NCBI RefSeq assembly: GCF_000482245.1
Contig: NZ_AWNH01000117.1
Coordinates: 62,001 to 126,000, forward strand
Source: Leptolyngbya sp. Heron Island J
GTDB taxonomy: Bacteria > Cyanobacteriota > Cyanobacteriia > Phormidesmidales > Phormidesmidaceae
Direction of reading: 5' to 3'
Length of the DNA: 64,000 bases
In this document: positions 25,990 to 34,268 of the stretch, in pieces
How the letters are laid out: each line of letters begins with the position of its first letter
Numbering within the stretch: the first letter of the stretch is position 1
The notes under the pieces: model-generated
Told to the model about the DNA's origin: nothing
Seen by the model: the letters and a program-made list of their open reading frames with translations, nothing else
Databases searched by the model: none
Made by a program: the position numbers and the translations under genes

Positions 25990-26400
25990 TCACATCGGTT
26001 GGTCGCAGTTAATCATCCATGGAATCCCAAACTGATCCACTAACATACCAAATTTGGCTGCCCAAAAAGTCTCTTGAATAGGCATGGTTACTGTCCCATT
26101 CTCCGCCAGGGCTTTAAATGCACGTTCTGCCTCTACCGGATCTTTAATACCGACCATGAGAGACGTTCCTTTAGCCGCTTCATACTTATCTGGCATGCAG
26201 TCAGAGCCCATGACAACAAACTCTCCCAGCCTAAACTCACCATGCATTACCTTACTAGCCCATGCTGCAGGCACCTCTGCCTCCATTGGCGAACCCTGGT
26301 AAGGCATGATGGCTTCAATCTTGCCTCCTAGACATTGTTCATAAAACTTGAATGCAGCCTCACAACATCCATCAAACGAGAGATAGGGACTTAATTGCAT
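25990..26400 (-). CDS. VOC-superfamily PhnB-like protein (glyoxalase fold)
   Basis: A 136-residue protein. The start MQLSPYLSFDGCCEAAFKFYEQCLGG and HGEFRLGEFVVMGSD are typical of the PhnB-like branch of the vicinal-oxygen-chelate superfamily. The end WAAKFGMLVDQFGIPWMINC is likewise typical. AAGGAG six bases before the ATG at 26400 fixes the start, though the frame runs further upstream. The reaction catalysed by most of this branch is not known; the name comes from fold and motif, not from a demonstrated link to phosphonates. Confidence 0.85.
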   Translation of the reverse strand: MQLSPYLSFDGCCEAAFKFYEQCLGGKIEAIMPYQGSPMEAEVPAAWASKVMHGEFRLGEFVVMGSDCMPDKYEAAKGTSLMVGIKDPVEAERAFKALAENGTVTMPIQETFWAAKFGMLVDQFGIPWMINCDQPM

Positions 26401-26585
26401 AGCGATCTCCTTAAGCAGGCTTAAAAACAACAAATTGCAATCGGCAAAATCTGAAGTGATTTAAAGTTGAGCGCTTAACGATCACCAATATAGTTCAATT
26501 GTACTAAAAACTCCAGATTTCTTAATCAAAGAAATTTATCTTAAGAAATGCCGCGTGGCTGTGAGCCTGTCTGCCGAGTGCTGCA

Positions 26586-27041
26586 TCAAGGCTGGATCAG
26601 CTTAGATAGCCCTGGATCTATTTCTAGCAATGTTTTTGCCACTGGCGACTTTGGATCAATCAAGGTAAAGTCCTCAAACTCAAACCCTGGGGCAACAGAG
26701 CAGCCCACCAACACACGATCTTTGATTGGCACCGCTGCCTGCCAATAGCCCGCCGGGATCACATGACAGAAGTTCATCGACTTTACCGAGAGTTCAATCG
26801 CCTTAATACCAGAAGAACGACCATCCCATTGATAAAGATATAGTCCTTCCCCCTGATAGAGATTCCAGACCTCGTCATTGCTGACACGATGAAAGCGGCT
26901 AACCTCATGGGGTTCCAACGAAAAATAAATGTGAGTCAGCGCAGTTCTTGTCTTATCAGCCGTCGCCACTGTGTTTGCAGAGCGATAGACTTCAAGATAA
27001 CGTCCACCCTCAGGATGTTCTAAGAGATCGGTATATTTCAT
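26586..27041 (-). CDS. Cupin, DUF985 family
   Basis: A 151-residue single-domain cupin: LEHPEGGRYLEVYRS at the start, IYFSLEPHEVSRFHRVSNDEVWNLYQGEGLYLYQ with the metal-ligand His residues, PAGYWQAAVP, then VGCSVAPGFEFEDFTL. This block order defines DUF985. The ATG at 27041 is chosen because the family usually starts just before HPEGG; the frame is open to 27110, seven bases from the TetR gene. The two are probably co-transcribed. Substrate unknown. Confidence 0.85.
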   Translation of the reverse strand: MKYTDLLEHPEGGRYLEVYRSANTVATADKTRTALTHIYFSLEPHEVSRFHRVSNDEVWNLYQGEGLYLYQWDGRSSGIKAIELSVKSMNFCHVIPAGYWQAAVPIKDRVLVGCSVAPGFEFEDFTLIDPKSPVAKTLLEIDPGLSKLIQP

Positions 27042-27116
27042 AGGATAAACCAGGAGATCAGACACTCCCATCATGGTCCAATACGTCAGGCATGGCATCA
27101 TGCACCACACGATCGG

Positions 27117-27773
27117 TTACAGTTCATTATCCAAGTATTGTTGAAGATAGCTTAGAATCAGTAGCTTAGTTTCAACAACAAGTTCCTGACGAAAGTCCTG
27201 ATCTCCACTAAGCGAAAGCCATAACAGTTCAGTTACTGTTTTGGTAATGATCATTGCCATGCGCTCACATTTTGTCATTGCTAACGTCGGCTGACGGGCA
27301 TGGAAAAACCGCGCGAGTTCATCAATGACTTGATATTCAAAGTCATCGATTTTCTCAATGGCAGACCATGTAATGGTGTCTAAAAGTTGTTCAAAAATCG
27401 CGCGTGACCCTGGATAGTCTGTGTAAAATTGGTCAAACACATCAATCATTTGATCCACATAGCTGCGTAACGGCAGAGTGACTGCGTCCGGAGTATGCAG
27501 ATCAAGAAATCTCTGATATTGCGTCTGCATATAGCGAATAGCCAGGGCTTTGAGAATCGCTTCTTTATCGGGAAAAAATTGATAAAGCGACCCGACCGAC
27601 ACTCCCGCTCGCGCCGCGATCGCACGGGTTGTGGTTGAGTCATACCCAACCTCCACAAATAGCTGCTCTGCCCCATCCAGAATTTGCTTGACTCGCTCCT
27701 GACTGCGAGCTTGCTTAGGCTGCCGCCGCATCTGATTGAGCTTGGATGAGCTAGAGGAGTTCGGTTGAGACAT
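27117..27773 (-). CDS. TetR/AcrR family transcriptional regulator
   Basis: A 218-residue repressor. The helix-turn-helix is clear: RVKQILDGAEQLFVEVGYDSTTTRAIAARAGVSVGSLYQFFPDKEAIL (about residues 27-75). It is followed by a helical ligand domain with IDVFDQFYTDYPGSRAIFEQL. It is divergent from the flavin amine oxidase, whose promoter carries a GAAC-N3-GTTC palindrome between the -35 and -10 elements, so it probably represses that gene and perhaps itself. The inducer may be an amine, but that is inferred only from the neighbour. Confidence 0.9.
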   Translation of the reverse strand: MSQPNSSSSSKLNQMRRQPKQARSQERVKQILDGAEQLFVEVGYDSTTTRAIAARAGVSVGSLYQFFPDKEAILKALAIRYMQTQYQRFLDLHTPDAVTLPLRSYVDQMIDVFDQFYTDYPGSRAIFEQLLDTITWSAIEKIDDFEYQVIDELARFFHARQPTLAMTKCERMAMIITKTVTELLWLSLSGDQDFRQELVVETKLLILSYLQQYLDNEL

Positions 27774-27790
27774 CGACTTTTGCCATGGCT

Positions 27791-27863
27791 GCTTGACGAA
27801 TGGATCGGGGAATGGGGCACATACCTATGCAAGATGAAATCATAGCTCGGCTCAGCAACGATC
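27791..27863 (+). repeat. Interspersed 92-bp element, partial copy C
   Basis: The right half is well preserved (AAGATGAAATCATAGCTCGG, then CTCAGCAACG); the left half is degraded. It lies directly upstream of the amine oxidase promoter and overlaps the 5-prime region of the TetR gene. Confidence 0.5.
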
Positions 27864-27875
27864 TTTTTTACTGGG

Positions 27876-27905
27876 TTGACAAAACATGAACATCGTTCGT
27901 ATTTT
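27876..27905 (+). promoter_or_regulatory. Amine oxidase promoter with embedded TetR-type operator
   Basis: TTGACA at 27876-27881 and TATTTT at 27900-27905 are separated by 18 bases. The spacer holds the palindrome GAAC-ATC-GTTC (27888-27898), the kind of half-site used by many TetR repressors. A second GTTCAT follows at 27921. Binding there would block RNA polymerase directly. Confidence 0.5.
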
Positions 27906-27957
27906 TGAAATGTGAGCAGTGTTCATATTTTACCATTTCTCGGTAGGAACTTTCCTT

Positions 27958-29391
27958 ATGCGAACCATTTCTCGACGTTTAATGATGTCCTTGCTGGCAG
28001 CCCTCCCTTGTCTGGGCAGAAAGCGTAACCCCGTCGTGGCACCAGATCAAACAGATCAAACCCACTACGACACCATCGTCATTGGTGCGGGGGCTGCAGG
28101 ATTAGCAGCGGCCCGCACACTGCAGGACGCCAACCACTCTGTCCTCCTGCTTGAGGCTCGCGATCGCATCGGTGGCAGAGTCAACACAAACTATGATTTT
28201 GCAGCTCATCCCGTTGAAAGCGGCGCAGAATACCTCCCCGGTGAAAACATCATTACCTGGGACTGGGTTCGTCGTTATCGACTAGCCACACTCCCCGTAT
28301 TTGCCAGATATCGGCACCAGTTTATGTATGTCAACCAAGAGCTACTCCCCTTTAGACGCTGGTCAACAATTCCTGGAATGGAAATCCTTGAGCTGATGGA
28401 CGACTCGCCAATTGACGAGTTGATAGCCGCCTGGATCGATGCGGGCAAACCTGACATCAGTCTGGCGCAGTTTCTCTCGCTTCACAAAGTCGAGCTGTCT
28501 GCGGATGTGCGTCGCATCGTGGATCACTTTCTCAGCGGTAGCTATGCCGCGAACCTTGAGCAGCTAGGGGTATATGGGTTAGTGGAGTTGACCTATGCAG
28601 GCGATGGCGATCGTTATTTTCGGATTAGCAAGGGCTACTCCCATCTCTTGGAGCAATTTGCCGACGGGTTACACATTCGGTACGCAACGCCGGTTACACG
28701 AATTCAGTGGAGTTCCTCAGGAATACAGATTCACACAGAAACCGACACCATCTACACCGCACAACAGATCGTCATTACCCTGCCACTGGCCCTGCTGCAA
28801 GAAAATGCAGTAGAGTTTGCCCCCAAGCTGCCCGAGGATAAGCTCAACGCCATTCAGGGTCTCGGGACAGGTCATATTACAAAACTAATGCTCAAATTTG
28901 ATCAGCCCTTCTGGTCTAAAGACTTAGAATCTTGCCTGACCACCCTGGATACTCAACTGTGGTGGCGGCCTGGTTGGAAACGCCACAATGAGACACCTGT
29001 CTTAACAGCATTCACCGGCGCAACCGGAGCCGACCAGCTCGGGTCGCTTGGGCGAGAAGGCGCTATTCAAGCAGGATTACAGGATTTAGAACAGATGTTT
29101 GAGATGCCATTGGCAGATCGATTAATTGATGCGCTTTTTGTTGACTGGCAGGCAGATCCCTATGCGCGGATGGCGTATTCCTATGTTCCGGTAAATGGTG
29201 TGGGTTTGCGATCGCAACTTGCTCAACCAGTTGATCAGGTGCTCTTCTTTGCTGGAGAAGCCACTCATCCCACCCGAGCAGCCACCGTTCATGGGGCCTT
29301 AGAAAGTGGTATGCGGGCAGCTCACGAAATTCTCTCCTTCAGCACCAGTCGCGCTGCTAGGGGATTGCACAAAAATCAAGTCCCAGGTTGA
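27958..29391 (+). CDS. Flavin-containing amine oxidase, probably exported
   Basis: A 477-residue monoamine-oxidase-type flavoprotein. The FAD motif YDTIVIGAGAAGLAAARTL is followed by LLLEARDRIGGRV near residues 35-75. The C-terminal FAD block is FFAGEATHPTRAATVHGALESG. The start ATG 27958 has AGGA about ten bases upstream, although the frame extends to GTG 27919. The N-terminus MRTISRRLMMSLLAALPCL has a twin Arg followed by a hydrophobic stretch and may be a Tat signal, which would fit a folded flavoprotein going to the periplasm. Substrate unknown. Divergent from a TetR regulator that likely controls it. Confidence 0.9.
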   Translation: MRTISRRLMMSLLAALPCLGRKRNPVVAPDQTDQTHYDTIVIGAGAAGLAAARTLQDANHSVLLLEARDRIGGRVNTNYDFAAHPVESGAEYLPGENIITWDWVRRYRLATLPVFARYRHQFMYVNQELLPFRRWSTIPGMEILELMDDSPIDELIAAWIDAGKPDISLAQFLSLHKVELSADVRRIVDHFLSGSYAANLEQLGVYGLVELTYAGDGDRYFRISKGYSHLLEQFADGLHIRYATPVTRIQWSSSGIQIHTETDTIYTAQQIVITLPLALLQENAVEFAPKLPEDKLNAIQGLGTGHITKLMLKFDQPFWSKDLESCLTTLDTQLWWRPGWKRHNETPVLTAFTGATGADQLGSLGREGAIQAGLQDLEQMFEMPLADRLIDALFVDWQADPYARMAYSYVPVNGVGLRSQLAQPVDQVLFFAGEATHPTRAATVHGALESGMRAAHEILSFSTSRAARGLHKNQVPG

Positions 29392-29611
29392 GGCTGTAGA
29401 TGGGTGGATGAGTGATGGGGTAACGGAGAAAATTTAAGCGAGGGAGCCTTAGCGAACTTGTTAGAGGAGCATCAACACACCTGAGGAGGGATTAATTACA
29501 ACTGCATAGATTTTCTGGCTTCCGCGTTTTTAAACTCGACCTAGTTTCGAGCTTTTGTCACAATATTTGGTAAAACAACCCGCCGTTTATACATAGAAGA
29601 GTAATTAAGCC

Positions 29612-30373
29612 ATGAATCGAAAACTGATCCTCGATATTGTCATGGGATCTGTCATTCCCATTCTCATCTTGAACAATTTGAATGAGCAATTAGGAACAGG
29701 CACCACCTACGTTGTCGCTGCCCTGGTTCCTGTAGCCTGGATCTTTGTTGATTTATGTTTTATCACTAAACGATTTAATTTTATTACCAGCTATATCGGG
29801 ACTTTTGCGATTATGCGTGGTCTATTAGCCTTTTGGTTTGTTGATGGTGTTCAGTTTGCCTTGAAGGATAGCATGGGTTCTATCTTTACGGTTCTAGTGT
29901 TTGGGGGCTCAATCATTATTCACAAACCAATCATATACTATTTTCTTATGCAAGGTATGAATCCAGAATCATCGCAGCAGGAACAAGCATTAAAAGCATT
30001 ACTCAAAGAGCCAAGAGTCTATCGAACACTGGTCAAGGGCACTAAACTTTTGGTGATTGTCGAGGTACTGATCGGTGTCGCGAACTTCCTCTTTAATCTC
30101 CAGATTGTGGTAGCTGATTTTGGGACAGTTATGTTTAACCAACAAGTCGCCCAGGTTAATGCTATCACCCGCATCGTACTGACAATACCTGAGTTTACAG
30201 GAGTCGGAGTTGCCGCGATGTCTATTCGCCGAGCGATGTTTTACCATCTGCCTAAAGAAAATAATAAAGACCATGATGAAAGTGATTTCTGGGATCTCTT
30301 AAAACTACGTGAGTCTCAGAAGGCAGCTGAACTTATCAGCCCTCCAACTAAGGACAGTGAAGAAATACAATGA
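29612..30373 (+). CDS. VC0807-like multi-pass membrane protein
   Basis: A 253-residue membrane protein with five or six helices, including LILDIVMGSVIPILILNNL, VVAALVPVAWIFVDLCF, FGGSIIIHKPIIYYFLM and LLVIVEVLIGVANFLF. The C-terminus is charged and soluble (KENNKDHDESDFWDLL). Helix order and the PVAWIF segment resemble VC0807-type proteins, which have no known function. The ATG start lacks a strong ribosome-binding site. It stands alone, convergent with the SagB-type gene. Confidence 0.65.
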   Translation: MNRKLILDIVMGSVIPILILNNLNEQLGTGTTYVVAALVPVAWIFVDLCFITKRFNFITSYIGTFAIMRGLLAFWFVDGVQFALKDSMGSIFTVLVFGGSIIIHKPIIYYFLMQGMNPESSQQEQALKALLKEPRVYRTLVKGTKLLVIVEVLIGVANFLFNLQIVVADFGTVMFNQQVAQVNAITRIVLTIPEFTGVGVAAMSIRRAMFYHLPKENNKDHDESDFWDLLKLRESQKAAELISPPTKDSEEIQ

Positions 30374-30412
30374 CATAATGTCCCACCATCATACCTGGCA
30401 GGCAACAGTTTG

Positions 30413-31567
30413 CTACAGCCCTCCCACCGTCACCAGATATAGCGCAGCCTCCTGGTTGCCATCCACGTTAATCAGCTGATTTAGAGGCGTATCTAAAAAG
30501 GCTCCAACACAACAGACGCCTAACCCCAACGCCGTAGCCGCCAGATAAAGGTTCTGTCCCAGATGTCCGGCTTCCATCAAGACATAGCGATAGGCGCGTT
30601 CGTGGTACTTCCAGCGCGTTCGCTGAAATATACCTGACACAACAAAACAGACATTCGCCTCGCCTAAAAACTCCTGGTTTAATCCGGCGTTAATCAGAGG
30701 CTGTCGAAAATCACCTGACTGTAAGAGTTCCAGCTGATGGTCTTGAATGGCATGGTGGTAGATGCCAGGTTCTAACCCTTCGACGCGATGCACAATCGAG
30801 TAGATCTCTAAGGGATAGAGCGCTCCTGATGACGGTACTGCCCGAAACTCTCGTGCTTCTGCAGTAATGCCGTGGGCTAAATGCAACAGCTGGGAAAGGT
30901 GCGCCAGGGGTAAAACATGACGGGTATTGTAGGTACGACGCGATCGCCGCTGGGTGACGACGGTGATCAAATCGGTGGTCAGTGTTGATGCGATCGGAGA
31001 GGTAGTTTCAGCTGTAGTGTTTGTAGAATTGGCCGAGATGGCAGTGGGGGAGGGCAATTCTATGGTCGGCACATCGGGATAGGTTTTGTAACGGGGCGGT
31101 TGTTGTCCCCAATTGAGCAGAGTGCTCAGGGCTTCCCCATAGCCGGGTTCACTCCAGCGATGATAGCGCATTCCTAGGTCTGCCCCAGTTGGTTCGGCGG
31201 TTTCACTGGGTGTCAGCAGCCGATCAAAGCCAATGCCTGTTGCGATCGCCAGCACCACCAATAACAAATAGCGCCGTCGAAAAGGTTTACCTGGTTCGGC
31301 TAACGATTTACCTGGTTCGGCTGCCGCTGCCGGAGGAGATGTTGCCGGAGACCTTCCACGAAAACGATGCTGGGCAAAGGCTTTGACCCTGACCCAAGTT
31401 TGCATTAAATGGAGCACCGCCAGAGACATCCAAAGATATCCCACCTGACTATGAAACCCGAAGTGGTGCAGCCCCATGGTGTCAGCAATCACCCCTGTCA
31501 GGAAAACGTAAATACTACTGACCACCAGCAATGTGATGACAATGTAATCAAGATCGCGCCTTTGCAT
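30413..31567 (-). CDS. SagB/ThcOx nitroreductase-fold protein fused to an N-terminal membrane segment
   Basis: A 384-residue protein. Residues 1-80 have two membrane helices (LDYIVITLLVVSSIYVFLTGVI; YLWMSLAVLHLMQTWV) with spaced His residues, similar to DUF4405-type cytochrome b segments. A Pro/Ala-rich linker and a third helix (YLLLVVLAIATGIGF) follow. The C-terminal 200 residues are an FMN-binding SagB/ThcOx domain: RRSRRTY, AVPSSGALYPLEIYSI, ANVCFVVSG and YVLMEAGHLGQNLYLAATALGLGVCCVGAF. AGGAG six bases before ATG 31567 fixes the start. In RiPP systems SagB oxidises azolines, but no cyclodehydratase or precursor is nearby, so the substrate is open. Confidence 0.85.
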   Translation of the reverse strand: MQRRDLDYIVITLLVVSSIYVFLTGVIADTMGLHHFGFHSQVGYLWMSLAVLHLMQTWVRVKAFAQHRFRGRSPATSPPAAAAEPGKSLAEPGKPFRRRYLLLVVLAIATGIGFDRLLTPSETAEPTGADLGMRYHRWSEPGYGEALSTLLNWGQQPPRYKTYPDVPTIELPSPTAISANSTNTTAETTSPIASTLTTDLITVVTQRRSRRTYNTRHVLPLAHLSQLLHLAHGITAEAREFRAVPSSGALYPLEIYSIVHRVEGLEPGIYHHAIQDHQLELLQSGDFRQPLINAGLNQEFLGEANVCFVVSGIFQRTRWKYHERAYRYVLMEAGHLGQNLYLAATALGLGVCCVGAFLDTPLNQLINVDGNQEAALYLVTVGGL

Positions 31568-31743
31568 CGCCAACTCCTGCTCACTTGAGTAGTTCTGTAC
31601 CCTCCTTTATCAGGGTAGCTAACTCAGCAAGGGCTCAACGCTGATTGACAATAGCGAATGATCCAGCTGGCCAGTACCTGTTGTCAATACTGCACTAGCT
31701 TGCGATCGCGCCGTGCAGGCTATGGCATCAGAGGCCCTATTTG

Positions 31744-32130
31744 TTATGGCTTCACAATGCAATCCACCTCGGTTTCCACCAACCATGCTTCATTGATAAA
31801 GCCCACGACCTCTACAAAAGTACAGGCTGGTCCAATATTTGCAAAAATCTCTCCATGAGCTTTAGCAGCTTCTTGCCATAAAGAGATATCTTTTAACATG
31901 ATGCGAGTACGTATGACATTATCAATGGAGCCGTCTAAAGCCTCGATGGCTTCCTTGGATATTTCAAGACATCGTTTAGCCTGTAGATAAACATCATTGA
32001 CATGTACTGTTTTACCTTCATGATCTAACGGTGCGGTGCCAGACACTGCAATCCACTCTCCAATTCTTCGAGCCCTTGAGAAGCCAATGATCTCCTCTAA
32101 GGGAGAACCTGAGGATACTGTATTTTCCAT
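31744..32130 (-). CDS. RidA-superfamily protein, non-canonical subgroup
   Basis: A 128-residue protein of the YjgF/YER057c/UK114 fold: IAVSGTAPLDHEG, VYLQAKRCLEISKEAIEALDGSIDNVIRTRIMLKDISLW and a last strand ETEVDCIV. In the active RidA imine deaminases a conserved Arg lies in the VEVARLP segment near the C-terminus. Here the corresponding segment is FVEVVGFINEAW, with no Arg. It therefore probably does not deaminate imines and belongs with the Arg-less Rid groups. ATG start. It lies between the SagB-type gene and a small membrane protein, all on the minus strand. Confidence 0.85.
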   Translation of the reverse strand: MENTVSSGSPLEEIIGFSRARRIGEWIAVSGTAPLDHEGKTVHVNDVYLQAKRCLEISKEAIEALDGSIDNVIRTRIMLKDISLWQEAAKAHGEIFANIGPACTFVEVVGFINEAWLVETEVDCIVKP

Positions 32131-32303
32131 GTTTTCTTCTAGAGATGTAACGCCACCAATTAACTATCGCTAGAAATCTCTATTTTTGCATCTCTATGTC
32201 GGGCACTCATGTATTTGGTCACTGCATAAAAGCCCTAGAAGCAACCTCCTCCTGGCTACACGGGTCCATCAAGCCTGCATAGCCCGATTTCAGGGACATG
32301 ACG

Positions 32304-32486
32304 CTATTCAGTTTTCTTGACTGATGCTGCCATTGATGAAACAGCACCGCCCACACCTCCGCCAACCCCGGCAGCAACGGCAGCATTGGGGGCATCTTTA
32401 TCAATAACATTGAGGACCAGAATACAGACGACGACCCCACCAACAGCGCCAAGAACTGCGTTAAGTAAAATTTTCTTGGGATTCAT
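32304..32486 (-). CDS. Small glycine-rich membrane protein
   Basis: A 60-residue protein: MNPKKILLNAVLGAVGGVVV, a hydrophobic helix, then a short acidic turn (IDKDAPN) and a Gly/Ala-rich second segment (AAVAAGVGGGVGGAVSSMAAS). AAGAGGA lies just upstream of the ATG, which supports translation. The GxxxG-rich helices resemble glycine-zipper proteins. Function unknown. Confidence 0.65.
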   Translation of the reverse strand: MNPKKILLNAVLGAVGGVVVCILVLNVIDKDAPNAAVAAGVGGGVGGAVSSMAASVKKTE

Positions 32487-32808
32487 TTTCGATTCCTCTT
32501 AAGGTCTGCTTTTGAAACACATCACGTTGCTCATCACTCGCCGCTACAAAAATTCACCCTATAACCGAGAGATTCTCAGCCTGTGAGTTCATGAGCATTA
32601 TTAAGCTGAGTTAAGGATGGACATCCAAAAACAATAAACACTTCTCTAATATTGCCCTCTCACTGATTAGAGAATTTAAACCAGCCTTGTCTTCTCATCT
32701 TCTAACTCTGAAACAAAAAGATGAGGTTCTTATGAGGGTATCAAGACGAACTGACGACCACGATCATTACATCTATAGTTGTGCTTGCCGTTATGAAGCA
32801 TAGGGAGA
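32487..32808. other. Intergenic stretch, nothing recognised
   Basis: Moderately AT-rich, with no credible frame or strong hairpin. It should contain the promoter of the small glycine-rich protein. Confidence 0.4.
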
Positions 32809-32994
32809 TCACGGGGGTAACGTTCCACCATCCCATTGATGGTGAGGATCTGGATAAAATGTCACTCCACCCCCTTCACTACCGCCACAACGAATAGCAA
32901 TTATCCATCCACCAGGCACTTTTGCCCGCCATACGCCCAGTCCTCCGAGTGGTTGGCCTTTACAGTACAACTTTTCCCAAGTAAATTCTGCCAT
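32809..32994 (-). CDS. Small conserved hypothetical protein (61 residues)
   Basis: MAEFTWEKLYCKGQPLGGLG, then VWRAKVPGGWIIAIRCGG and GVTFYPDPHHQWDGG. The tail VPGGW...TFYPDPxHxW is a pattern I recognise from short uncharacterised bacterial proteins. The frame is open to 33081 but ATG 32994 gives the natural N-terminus. No ribosome-binding site is evident. Function unknown. Confidence 0.55.
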   Translation of the reverse strand: MAEFTWEKLYCKGQPLGGLGVWRAKVPGGWIIAIRCGGSEGGGVTFYPDPHHQWDGGTLPP

Positions 32995-33084
32995 GTGATT
33001 TCTGAGATAATAGGAAACAACTCGCTGATTGAGCAGGCTGCATAACGGCAAAAGTGAGCGGAGACAAGTACCCTGAGACAAAGC

Positions 33085-33262
33085 AGAAAAGATCTATACA
33101 TCCGATCCACTGCGATGTTGGCCATTTGCTTTAATCCTTCATAGCACGTGACATGGCCCTGCGGAAAGTGGACGCCAAACGAAAGCGAGAAAAGCACCTT
33201 TTGTGGGATGCCCTCGTGAACAAATCCGATAACATTTTCAAATCCAAATGTCCTGTAGTATT
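33085..33262 (-). pseudogene. Possible decayed coding fragment
   Basis: The minus strand is open and reads with coding-like composition (GFENVIGFVHEGIPQK, VHFPQGHVTCYEGLKQ, MANIAVDRMYRS) before running out of frame into the 5-prime part of the next small gene. There is no start, and no family is recognised. Low confidence. Confidence 0.2.
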
Positions 33263-33315
33263 AATGCAATATGATGTCAGGGAATAGGCTATGTTCAGTG
33301 CGATTGAAAATCGTT

Positions 33316-34197
33316 CTATTTTGGTCTAAAGAAATCCATGACGGCCAAAAATGCGCCACCCACAATTAATAGACAAGCCAGCCAGACTGACCAAGTCGCT
33401 TCAGCTAGTCCACAGATGATTAAAAGAAGTGTCGATAACAATGGTGCTGTATAAGACAGCGCCCCCAATACTTTGATATCGCCATGTTTAACACCGTAGT
33501 CCCAGGTGAAAAAAGCCAGGCCGACAGGACCTAATCCCAAACACAAAATTGCGATCCACTGCCAGCCCATGGGTAAGACAGTTGGTTCAAATGCAACGTG
33601 ACAGAGCCAGGCCAAAATTGCTGTTGCCCCGCAAAACCCTCCCACAGCATTGGTGGGAATATGGCCAAACCGTCGGGACAGGAGGGAATAGCTCGACCAG
33701 GTCAATGCACATACAATCGCTGATCCATAGCCAGTCTTATAGCGCGGATCAAAGCTTAAGGATTGGCCTTTGGTAATCAGCAAACCTGCACCGATGAAAC
33801 CTGCGATCGCACCCCCTACATGAAACCACCTTAGCCGCTCTCCGGGTAACAGCGCTGAAAAGAAGACAATCAACAACGGCCACAAATAAGCAATCAAACT
33901 CGCTTCAACAGCCGGTGCGTTTTGCAATGCCATAAAGTAGAAAAAGTGATAGCCAAACAACCCCGTGATACCCAGCGTCCAGACCGCTTTGGGCAGTTTT
34001 AGATGCACCAGTGGATTGCCCCCATCCCTTACCCAGGTGGCAATCCCAATAAAAAAGGCAACCGTAAATGACATCGCCGTCAGTTGAAACGGTGGGATAG
34101 GCCCACTGAGTTTAGTTAATAGGGCCAGCGCGGCCCACATCAAAATAGCCGTAAACCCAATCATGGTAGATCTCTGCTGACGTATGGCTGATTGCAC
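33316..34197 (-). CDS. EamA/DMT-family transporter, YddG-like
   Basis: A 293-residue ten-helix permease of the drug/metabolite transporter superfamily, made of two EamA repeats. FGYHFFYFMALQNAPAVEASLIAYLWPLLIVFFSALLPGERLRW and the second-half ALSYTAPLLSTLLLIICGLAEATWSVWLA are typical, closest to the YddG (aromatic amino-acid exporter) branch by wording. The start is GTG 34197; the in-frame ATG 34164 would cut the conserved N-terminal RSTMIGF and is less likely. It lies 72 bases downstream of an AraC regulator on the same strand and may be its target. Confidence 0.85.
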   Translation of the reverse strand: MQSAIRQQRSTMIGFTAILMWAALALLTKLSGPIPPFQLTAMSFTVAFFIGIATWVRDGGNPLVHLKLPKAVWTLGITGLFGYHFFYFMALQNAPAVEASLIAYLWPLLIVFFSALLPGERLRWFHVGGAIAGFIGAGLLITKGQSLSFDPRYKTGYGSAIVCALTWSSYSLLSRRFGHIPTNAVGGFCGATAILAWLCHVAFEPTVLPMGWQWIAILCLGLGPVGLAFFTWDYGVKHGDIKVLGALSYTAPLLSTLLLIICGLAEATWSVWLACLLIVGGAFLAVMDFFRPK

Positions 34198-34268
34198 AAC
34201 AACTCTGCTTCGCTAATGTCGACGCTGTCCATCATAGAAGCGTCGTCGATAGCTAAGTTAGCCAGATT

